Of a stretch of 13,363 nt of DNA, positions 6,055 to 12,387 are shown piece after piece. The stretch spans positions 1-13,363 of the forward strand of contig JANLTO010000047.1 in the NCBI GenBank assembly GCA_031362985.1, read 5' to 3'. Source of the stretch: SHZL01 sp031362985. Lineage in GTDB: Bacteria > Pseudomonadota > Gammaproteobacteria > Xanthomonadales > SZUA-36. The notes beneath the pieces are model-generated. The model worked only from the letters and a program-made list of their open reading frames with translations, did no database searches and was not told where the DNA came from. A program made the translations under genes and the position numbers. Within the stretch, counting starts at the first letter, position 1. Each line of letters begins with the position of its first letter.

Positions 6055-6756
6055 ATGAAGCTGTTCCGCAAACTTCTTGCTTACCACTTAGTCCTTTTGA
6101 TCGCGCTGCTAACACTGGTCATGGTGTTTCCCGGTTTCGTAGAGCAGTTACCCATCGGCGGTGTGACTGAGTTGGTTGAAGAAGGTGATCTCACGGTTAA
6201 CCGGCTGAACGAAGTTCCCGCCGCAACAGATGACATCCAGATCGTCAATACCGTCATCAAGGCCACCAGCGGACTGGATCGCCTGGGTTACGCGCGCCAG
6301 CTCTTCATCACGCTGATTGGCGTGTGGCTGCTCATGTTGCCGGTATCCTGGGTGCACAGGGGCATACACCAGGTGAGTTATCATGACCACTCGCTGGATG
6401 AAACTACCTTGATCCTGCCCGGCGTGGTGGCGGCCATTGTGTTGGTCGTGCAACACAGCCTCGCACTGGCCTTCAGTCTCGCGGGCATCGTAGCCGGTGT
6501 ACAGTTCCGGCGGGCGTTGCAGGACACTTTCGATGCGCTGTTTATCCTGGTTGCCATCGGTACTGGCATCGCCGCCGGCGTCAAGGCGCTGGAAATCGCT
6601 GCAGTCCTTACGGTATTTTTCACCTACGCCACACTGTACCTGCACTACTTTGGCGACGGGTTGGAGTCGGACTACATTGCGCGGGACATGGAGCGCAAGC
6701 ACGCACTCAAGGAAGCTGCCAGGGAACTGGCAGAGAAAGGAAACCCACATTTATAA
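6055..6756 (+). CDS. DUF4956 domain membrane protein
   Basis: A 233-residue inner-membrane protein of unknown function. Helix 1 spans about 7-27. A hydrophilic loop of some 50 residues follows, then four or five further hydrophobic segments (about 80-99, 118-134, 136-150, 161-178, 181-197) and a charged C-terminal tail. The stretch around residues 139-174, seen as AFSLAGIVAGVQFR and then DALFILVAIGTGIAAG, is the core signature of DUF4956. As I recall, members of this family elsewhere sit near VTC-type polyphosphate polymerase or CotH-like kinase genes; neither is here, though a kinase-fold gene is divergent from it. ATG 6055 starts just before helix 1 but has only a weak ribosome site. GTG 5974 has AGGA six bases upstream and would add 27 polar residues, so the start is unsettled. 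It ends 18 bases from the convergent amidohydrolase gene. Confidence 0.8.
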   Translation: MKLFRKLLAYHLVLLIALLTLVMVFPGFVEQLPIGGVTELVEEGDLTVNRLNEVPAATDDIQIVNTVIKATSGLDRLGYARQLFITLIGVWLLMLPVSWVHRGIHQVSYHDHSLDETTLILPGVVAAIVLVVQHSLALAFSLAGIVAGVQFRRALQDTFDALFILVAIGTGIAAGVKALEIAAVLTVFFTYATLYLHYFGDGLESDYIARDMERKHALKEAARELAEKGNPHL

Positions 6757-6774
6757 ATTTCAGTTTGGCTGGCT

Positions 6775-8076
6775 TCAGTTTCCTTGAAGGTAATCCACCA
6801 CCAGGTTGCTGAACACGCGCACGCCGGTTTCCATGGACGGCTCGTACATATCGAACAGCGGTGAGTGGTTGCTGGGTGCGTTCGCCAGGTCGGAACCCGG
6901 CGCATTGTTGCTCAGAAACACGAACAGCCCCGGCGTTTCATTTGCGAAAAACGAAAAATCTTCAGCCCCGGTTTGGGGTTGTGCCGTTAACAACCTGCCT
7001 TCGCCGGCGACCCGCTGCAGAGTAGGCATCATGCGCGCCGTCAGCGCTTCGTTATTGACCGTTGCCGGATAGCCGTCTGCTATCACGAGATCGATGTCCG
7101 CACCGGCGCTTTGCGCTATACCGCGCGCCGTCCGCTCAATGCGCTGGTGGATCTGCTCGCGCATCGCGGGGTCAAAGCTGCGGATCGTGCCTTCCATCTC
7201 CACGCTGTCAGGAATGATGTTGTTGCGGATACCGCCGTTGATGCGGCCCACAGTGACAATCGACGGCGCCAGCGTGACATCCACCTGGCGGCTCTCGATG
7301 GTTTGCAATCCGAGAATGATCTGTGCGGACACCACGATAGGGTCCACCCCGTTCCACGGGCGCGCACCGTGGGTTTGCTTGCCTTTCACTGTGAGGGTAA
7401 AGCTGTCGACTGCGGCCATTGCCGGACCGGAACGCACGGCCAGCGCGCCACTCGGCTGGCCAAGGCCTACATGCAGGCCAAATATGGCTTCCGGTTTGTT
7501 TTCAGTCCAGATACCTTCTTTCAGCATCAGTTGGGCTCCACCCTCTTCACCCGGCGGCGGGCCTTCCTCTGCCGGCTGGAAAATCAGCATGACAGAACCT
7601 GGTAACTGGTCTTTCACTGCTAGCAGAACCTCCGCAGCACCCAACACCATGGCCATGTGGGTATCGTGGCCGCAGGCGTGCATTACCCCGCTGGGCTTGC
7701 CGTTGTATTCACTGGTCACGGTAGATGCAAAAGGAAGGCCGGTTACTTCCGTGACCGGCAGGGCGTCCATGTCAGTGCGAATCGCCACCAGTGGCCCCGG
7801 TAACCCGCCTTTAATGATGGCAACAATACCGGTGTGGGCAATGCCCGTCTTTGGCTCCAGGCCCATGCCGGTCAGGATCTCCGTTATCTTTTTAGCGGTG
7901 TTGAATTCACGATTACCCAGCTCAGGGTTTTGATGGAACCAGCGCCGCCACTCAACTACCTTCGGTTGGATATCCCTACTCAACTGGTCAAGCTCGGCAG
8001 GATTGATCTGCGCCTGTGCGATTGGACTCAGCAGCAGTACAAGTAAGCACGTACCCAATACATGAATTTTCAACAT
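6775..8076 (-). CDS. exported M20D-family amidohydrolase (hippurate / N-acyl amino acid hydrolase type)
   Basis: A 433-residue metallopeptidase of family M20D, which cleaves the amide bond of N-acyl amino acids such as hippurate or N-acetyl amino acids. Metal-site residues are Cys135, His137 and Asp138 (MHACGHDTH), catalytic Glu170 with Glu171 (QPAEEG), His202 (GLHVG) and His394 (SNHSPL). The dimerisation lid lies between about 210 and 320. The N-terminus is a signal peptide with a leucine-rich core and a likely cut after Ala22 (IAQA|Q), so it acts in the periplasm; most characterised members are cytoplasmic. GAGGAG upstream of the ATG at 8076 is a strong ribosome site. It follows ggt by 27 bases on the same strand, which suggests joint use of peptide or acyl-amino-acid conjugates. 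The exact substrate cannot be told from sequence; indole-acetyl amino acids are one family option. Confidence 0.88.
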   Translation of the reverse strand: MLKIHVLGTCLLVLLLSPIAQAQINPAELDQLSRDIQPKVVEWRRWFHQNPELGNREFNTAKKITEILTGMGLEPKTGIAHTGIVAIIKGGLPGPLVAIRTDMDALPVTEVTGLPFASTVTSEYNGKPSGVMHACGHDTHMAMVLGAAEVLLAVKDQLPGSVMLIFQPAEEGPPPGEEGGAQLMLKEGIWTENKPEAIFGLHVGLGQPSGALAVRSGPAMAAVDSFTLTVKGKQTHGARPWNGVDPIVVSAQIILGLQTIESRQVDVTLAPSIVTVGRINGGIRNNIIPDSVEMEGTIRSFDPAMREQIHQRIERTARGIAQSAGADIDLVIADGYPATVNNEALTARMMPTLQRVAGEGRLLTAQPQTGAEDFSFFANETPGLFVFLSNNAPGSDLANAPSNHSPLFDMYEPSMETGVRVFSNLVVDYLQGN

Positions 8077-8103
8077 TTCCCTAGCTCCTCATCCAGTTAT
8101 TCC

Positions 8104-9819
8104 CTATCTGACTATCGCGCGCCCGGATGGGCTACGCGGATCAGAGCCGCCAGTCACGGCTCCCGTTTCAAGGTTCCACATTACACCTTGCATATTGCCC
8201 CAGGTGTCGTCCACCTCCACTTCGTGCCCAAGGGCTTTGAGGCCTTCAATCTGTTCCGGGGTAAATGCGTCAGTTTCCGCGGAAATCTTGTCTGGCTCGT
8301 ACTGATGGTGGAACCGCGGCAAGCTCACCCAGGACTCAGGCTCATGGCCCTGCATGAAATCGAGGATGCCGAGCAGCACCATGGTGATGATTCTGCTGCC
8401 ACCCGGCGTGCCCAGCACGGCGCGTTTGTCCGCGCCGATCACGAAGGTCGGCGACATGCTGGACAGGGGGCGCTTGTAGGGGCGGATTTCATTGGCCGCG
8501 AAGCCGATCAGTCCGAAGGCGTTGGGTACCCCCGGCTTGGCCGAGAAATCATCCATCTCGTTATTAACCACCAAACCCGTGCCAGGAGGCATGAAGGCCG
8601 AGCCAAACGGCAGGTTCACCGTGAGGGTAGCGGCGACCATGTTGCCGTCCGCATCGATGATGGAGAAGTGCGTTGTGTCGGTTCCTTCCGGAATCTGCTC
8701 GTTACCGGGCAGCGTGCTGCTGGGCGTGGCGCGGTCAGGCCGCATGGAAGCGCGCAGGCCGTCTGCATAGTATTGGCTGGCCAGCATATCCAGTGGAATT
8801 TCGACGAAGTCCGGGTCACCAAGGTAAATTGCACGGTCCCGGAAAGCCCGGCGCATGGCCTCGACGATCAGATGGGTGCGCGGCACCGGCGCCAGTTTAT
8901 TGATGGGATAGGCTTCGAGGATATTGAGGATCTCGGCGATTGCGACTCCGCCCGAGGACGGAGGTGGCGCGGTGACCAGTTCGTAATCCCCATAGGCAGT
9001 GCGGATAGGTTCACGCTCTTTTACCTTGTACGCAGCCAGGTCTTCCATGGTCCAGATCCCACCGGCTTCACGCACGCCCTTGACCAGGCGCTCGGCTACC
9101 GGGCCTGAGTAAAAACCCGCTGCCCCGTGTGCCGCCACCTGCTCCAGCACCCAGGCCAGGTCCGGGGAGTGAATGATGTAACCGATGGCTGGTACCTCAC
9201 CCTGGTCCAGGTAAGCCGCAGTCGCAGCAGGCCAGCGCTTGATCGTCGGAATGCGCCATTCCATCATTTCATGGAATTTTGCATCCACCGCAAAGCCGTC
9301 CCGGGCGATGCGAATCGCCGGTTGCAAGCTCGTGGCCAGGGGCAGACGACCATAGTTTTTTGCAAGATGCTCCAGGCCGGCAATTTCACCGGGAATCGCG
9401 CCAGCGAGGGGGCCATCCACGGCCAGTTTCCGGTTCACGTTTCCATCCTTGTCGAGGTACATGTCTGGATAAGCTGCAGCGGGCGCCTGCTCACGAGCGT
9501 CAACCATGGTTTTAAATCCGTCTTCGGCCCGGTGCAGGAGCCAGAATGCTCCGCCGCCAAGGCCGGAACTGGTGGGTTCCACCACGGCCAGGACGGAACT
9601 CACTGCAATGGCTGCATCAAAGGCGTTGCCACCTTGTGCGAGAATCTCGTGCCCTGCCTCGGTGGCAAGGAAATGTGCGCTGGCAATGGCTGCCTTGCCT
9701 GGCCCTGCGACTGTAGCCGGCGCTGCAGACTCCGTTGCAGCCCCTGCATCAGCAAAGGCCATTCCCTGTGCCAATAAACCGCAGGCAAGTAAAGCAAGTA
9801 TTAGCTTCCTAGTGTTCAT
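8104..9819 (-). CDS. ggt: gamma-glutamyltransferase (glutathione hydrolase)
   Basis: A 571-residue Ntn-hydrolase that removes or transfers the gamma-glutamyl group of glutathione and similar compounds in the periplasm. It is made as a precursor that cuts itself before a threonine. Here the site is Thr382 in EGTDTTHFSIID, the new N-terminus of the small subunit. Other key residues are Arg109 (DAREQAP), Asp424 (NNEMDDFS), Ser453-Ser454 (PLSSMSP) and the oxyanion glycines in TPGGSR. The lid loop after MDDFSAKPG is present, as in the E. coli type. The signal segment ends near ADA25; LLAC13 could also be read as a lipobox. ATG 9819 is preferred because AGG lies eight bases before it; a GTG at 9828 would add three residues. 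The start lies within the last codons of the ferredoxin gene (11-base overlap). Confidence 0.94.
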   Translation of the reverse strand: MNTRKLILALLACGLLAQGMAFADAGAATESAAPATVAGPGKAAIASAHFLATEAGHEILAQGGNAFDAAIAVSSVLAVVEPTSSGLGGGAFWLLHRAEDGFKTMVDAREQAPAAAYPDMYLDKDGNVNRKLAVDGPLAGAIPGEIAGLEHLAKNYGRLPLATSLQPAIRIARDGFAVDAKFHEMMEWRIPTIKRWPAATAAYLDQGEVPAIGYIIHSPDLAWVLEQVAAHGAAGFYSGPVAERLVKGVREAGGIWTMEDLAAYKVKEREPIRTAYGDYELVTAPPPSSGGVAIAEILNILEAYPINKLAPVPRTHLIVEAMRRAFRDRAIYLGDPDFVEIPLDMLASQYYADGLRASMRPDRATPSSTLPGNEQIPEGTDTTHFSIIDADGNMVAATLTVNLPFGSAFMPPGTGLVVNNEMDDFSAKPGVPNAFGLIGFAANEIRPYKRPLSSMSPTFVIGADKRAVLGTPGGSRIITMVLLGILDFMQGHEPESWVSLPRFHHQYEPDKISAETDAFTPEQIEGLKALGHEVEVDDTWGNMQGVMWNLETGAVTGGSDPRSPSGRAIVR

Positions 9820-10066
9820 TCCTGGCACCTAATATAAAAAATTTCTGCATGAGTTGTGCATGGGTTTCCGCGTACAGAGGATCGAGCGGAATGCAGTCCA
9901 CCGGACACACCTCAACACACTGCGGGGCATCGAAATGGCCGACACACTCGGTGCATTTCGCCGGATCGATCACGTAGTAATCAACACCCTGGGATATCGC
10001 CTCGTTGGGGCAAACCGGCTCGCACACATCGCAATTGATGCAGGTGTCGATGATCTTGAGGGACAA
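9809..10066 (-). CDS. yfhL: 2[4Fe-4S] ferredoxin, YfhL / Allochromatium type
   Basis: An 85-residue electron carrier with two cluster motifs: Cys9, Cys12, Cys15, Cys19 (CINCDVCEPVCP) and Cys38, Cys41, Cys50, Cys54, where CTECVGHFDAPQC carries the eight-residue insertion typical of the Allochromatium vinosum/YfhL ferredoxins. An extra Cys58 follows. The C-terminal helix (about 65-80) is also characteristic, and length is normal. The start is taken as TTG at 10066, which gives the family N-terminus (M)SLKIIDTC two bases after the coaD stop. An ATG at 10123 in the same frame would overlap coaD by 55 bases and add residues without family resemblance. Linkage with coaD is common in gammaproteobacteria such as Pseudomonas. 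The redox partner is unknown. Confidence 0.9.
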   Translation of the reverse strand: MSLKIIDTCINCDVCEPVCPNEAISQGVDYYVIDPAKCTECVGHFDAPQCVEVCPVDCIPLDPLYAETHAQLMQKFFILGARNEH

Positions 10067-10068
10067 GG

Positions 10069-10566
10069 CTAGCCATCCAGCTCGTTGAATCGCCGGCGCA
10101 GGGCCTTCTGGACCTCGGGACAAACGAATTCAGACACATTGCCTTTGAGCCGCGCAATTTCCTTCACCAGCGAAGAAGAAATAAAACCGTAGCGCTCATC
10201 AGGCGTCATGAACAGGGTTTCCACATCCGGCCCCAGGTGCCGGTTCATGCTGGCCAGCTGGAACTCGTATTCAAAATCAGACACCGCACGCAGGCCGCGC
10301 AATATTACACCGGCCTTCACTTCATGCACGAAATCCACCAGTAGTGTGCTGAAACCCACCACTTCCACATTCTTGAGCTTGCTCGTTTGCTTCCGCGCCA
10401 GGGTCAGGCGTTCATCCAGCGAGAACAGCGGGGTCTTGTGCGAGCTTTCTGCAATGGCAATAAAGACCTTATCGAAAACGCGTGCTGCGCGGTTGACCAG
10501 GTCGGCATGCCCATGCGTTATAGGATCAAAAGTTCCCGGATAGAGGGCTGTGCGATGGGATTTCAT
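10069..10566 (-). CDS. coaD: phosphopantetheine adenylyltransferase
   Basis: A 165-residue cytoplasmic enzyme for the fourth step of coenzyme A synthesis, transferring AMP from ATP to 4'-phosphopantetheine to give dephospho-CoA. It is a small nucleotidyltransferase with the nucleotide motif THGH (17-20) after YPGTFDP, the pantetheine-site segment around GVILRGLRAVSDFEYE (86-101), and the ISSSLVKEIA motif near 129-138. Length and residues are standard. The ATG at 10566 has AAGAG a few bases upstream and puts YPGTFDP at residues 9-15, as in the family. It is 42 bases downstream of rsmD and two bases upstream of the ferredoxin start, so it is part of the minus-strand run. Recognition is unambiguous. 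Confidence 0.97.
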   Translation of the reverse strand: MKSHRTALYPGTFDPITHGHADLVNRAARVFDKVFIAIAESSHKTPLFSLDERLTLARKQTSKLKNVEVVGFSTLLVDFVHEVKAGVILRGLRAVSDFEYEFQLASMNRHLGPDVETLFMTPDERYGFISSSLVKEIARLKGNVSEFVCPEVQKALRRRFNELDG

Positions 10567-10608
10567 GTGCGCTCTTGCTGCTGTCTGCGAATCCCGATTG
10601 TAGCGGAA

Positions 10609-11244
10609 TCAAGTGGGGAGAACACTGCCATGCCTGCGGAAGAGTTGCATGCGCACCTCCCCAATGGCCTTTTCCTTGATCAGTTCCCAGCCGGAACCGG
10701 GTGCTGGCGCCTTTTCCAGCACCGCGCTCTCCAGGTAAACCAGTCCGCCGGGACCCAGGCCCTGGCCCTGCTCCAGGGCTGCCATTACTTTTTCCAACAG
10801 GTTCAAGGCAAATGGCGGGTCAACGAAAACAATATCCATGGATGAGGGTGCTTGTTGCAACAACCAGGCCAGTGCATCAGCTTCTACTACGACAACCTGC
10901 GCGGCAGCAATCTGTGTTGCTTCCAGTATTTCTGCGCTCTGCCGTAGGGAGTTTGCCGCGAGCCGCGAATTTTCCACCAGCACCGCATGGGCAGCGCCGC
11001 GGGAGACTGCCTCCAGGCCCAGAACACCGGTGCCGGCAAACAGGTCAACGCATCTGGCCTTGCGTAAGAACGGCTGCAACCAGTTGAACAGGGTCTCGCG
11101 GCAGCGGTCACCCGAAGGCCGCAGGCCTTCAATATCCGGCACCGGCACGCGCCGCCCGCGCCAATGCCCACCAATGATGCGCACTGAACCCGGCATTTTC
11201 TTTGTCCGGTGATCCTGTTTGCTGCCAGGTTTCTGCCTGGGCAT
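10609..11244 (-). CDS. rsmD: 16S rRNA (guanine(966)-N(2))-methyltransferase
   Basis: A SAM-dependent Rossmann-fold enzyme that methylates G966 of 16S rRNA during 30S assembly. Seen in order are the RNA-contacting start RIIGGHWRGRR and RPSGDRCRETLFNWL, the SAM motif DLFAGTGVLGLEA, and the catalytic DPPF motif for amino-group methylation. The body agrees with E. coli RsmD in length and motif spacing. The start is uncertain: GTG 11304 gives 231 residues, ATG 11244 gives 211 and ATG 11196 gives 195. I chose 11244 because it leaves a basic tail of usual size before RIIGG; 11196 has the better ribosome site (GGA eight bases before). It is divergent from ftsY, a common pairing in gammaproteobacteria, and heads the coaD-ferredoxin-ggt run. 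Confidence 0.95.
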   Translation of the reverse strand: MPRQKPGSKQDHRTKKMPGSVRIIGGHWRGRRVPVPDIEGLRPSGDRCRETLFNWLQPFLRKARCVDLFAGTGVLGLEAVSRGAAHAVLVENSRLAANSLRQSAEILEATQIAAAQVVVVEADALAWLLQQAPSSMDIVFVDPPFALNLLEKVMAALEQGQGLGPGGLVYLESAVLEKAPAPGSGWELIKEKAIGEVRMQLFRRHGSVLPT

Positions 11245-11323
11245 ATGTTCGGGCTTCTGACTTGGGCGTTTCACTGTTGAATCCTTTGCTGCCAGCTTGA
11301 ACACTCGCTGGTGGGTCCCAACC

Positions 11324-11332
11324 TGCTAGCAT
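11324..11332 (+). promoter_or_regulatory. candidate extended -10 for ftsY
   Basis: TGCTAGCAT in the short rsmD-ftsY spacer has the TGn extension and 4 of 6 -10 matches, but I find no convincing -35 at the right distance. It lies about 30 bases before the ftsY ATG. Weak. Confidence 0.2.
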
Positions 11333-11362
11333 ACCGATTTGCCATAGCCAAAACCCCTGTCC

Positions 11363-12367
11363 ATGTTTCGAATATTCCGCAAAAACAAGAACCGTTCCGG
11401 TGAACTGCAGGAAGTTCAGCTCGACGCCCAGCCACGTCCCGTCGAGCTGGCTGGTGAGGCAGCGCTGGAACACAGGCTGGCCAGCAGCCGCAATCAGCTG
11501 GGCCAACGCCTGGCCCAACAGCTTTCCGCCAGCAGGTCCATCGATGAAGACCTGTTGGAAGAACTGGAAACGACCCTGATTACCGCCGACATCAGCGCCC
11601 AGACCGCCATCGATATCGTGTCAAACCTGCGCAAGGCGGTTGCCAACAAGGCCATCCGCGAGCCCGCGCAATTGCTGCCAGCGGTACAGGCTGAACTGTT
11701 CGAGCTGATCGAAGCTTGCGAGCAGTTCCTGGTGGTCGATGCCGTGCGCAAGCCCTTTGTGATCCTCATGGTGGGCATCAACGGCGCGGGCAAGACCACT
11801 ACCATAGGCAAACTGGCACAGCGTTACAAAGAAGAAGGCCTGTCCGTCATGCTGGCTGCGGGTGATACCTTTCGTGCCGCTGCCGTTGAGCAACTGCAGG
11901 CCTGGGGTGACAGGAACAGTGTGACGGTGATGTCCCAGGGCAGTGGGGCTGATTCCGCCGCAGTGATTTTCGATGCGCTGCAGTCGGCCAAGGCCAAGGG
12001 CATCGATGTGCTCATTGCCGACACTGCCGGACGCTTGCACACCCAGTCCAACCTGATGGAGGAATTGAAAAAAATCCGGCGTGTGATGAGTCGCATCGAC
12101 CCCGATGCCCCGCACGAGGTCATGTTGGTACTGGATGCCGGTACCGGCCAGAACGCCATCAACCAGGCACGTGAGTTCCACCAGGCCATTGGTCTTACCG
12201 GCATCACCATCACCAAGCTGGACGGCACCGCGCGCGGCGGGGTACTGTTCAGCATCGCCAGCGAACTGAAATTACCCATTCGCTTTATTGGTGTGGGCGA
12301 GGCCGCCAAGGACTTGCGTCCGTTTGATGCCGGCGCCTTTGTCAACGCCATCTTGCCCATAGCCTGA
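11363..12367 (+). CDS. ftsY: signal recognition particle receptor FtsY
   Basis: A 334-residue SRP-family GTPase that receives ribosome-SRP complexes at the inner membrane and passes them to the Sec translocon. The N domain helices (about 30-115) lead to the G domain: P-loop GINGAGKTTT (Gly138-Thr145), DTFRAAAVEQL (168-178), DTAGRL (220-225), TKLDGTARGG (284-293) and the closing GVGEAAKDLRPFD. The acidic A domain that makes E. coli FtsY nearly 500 residues long is reduced to about 30 residues beginning MFRIFRKNKNR. That basic, amphipathic start could serve as the membrane anchor. No Shine-Dalgarno sequence is visible before the ATG at 11363. It is divergent from rsmD and followed after 20 bases by mutY rather than by the frequent ftsE-ftsX-rpoH set. 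Confidence 0.97.
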   Translation: MFRIFRKNKNRSGELQEVQLDAQPRPVELAGEAALEHRLASSRNQLGQRLAQQLSASRSIDEDLLEELETTLITADISAQTAIDIVSNLRKAVANKAIREPAQLLPAVQAELFELIEACEQFLVVDAVRKPFVILMVGINGAGKTTTIGKLAQRYKEEGLSVMLAAGDTFRAAAVEQLQAWGDRNSVTVMSQGSGADSAAVIFDALQSAKAKGIDVLIADTAGRLHTQSNLMEELKKIRRVMSRIDPDAPHEVMLVLDAGTGQNAINQAREFHQAIGLTGITITKLDGTARGGVLFSIASELKLPIRFIGVGEAAKDLRPFDAGAFVNAILPIA

Positions 12368-12387
12368 ACCACGCCCCGAGCCGCACA

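Noticed and set aside
6759..6781. Direct repeat TTCAGTTT twice in the 18-base convergent gap and the M20D stop
   Set aside because: Eight bases with no stem or T run; too short to support a terminator or other element.
7094..9108. Two large plus-strand open frames (279 and 348 codons) opposite the M20D and ggt genes
   Set aside because: Both are antisense to genes with complete catalytic motifs, and their translations lack recognisable domains.
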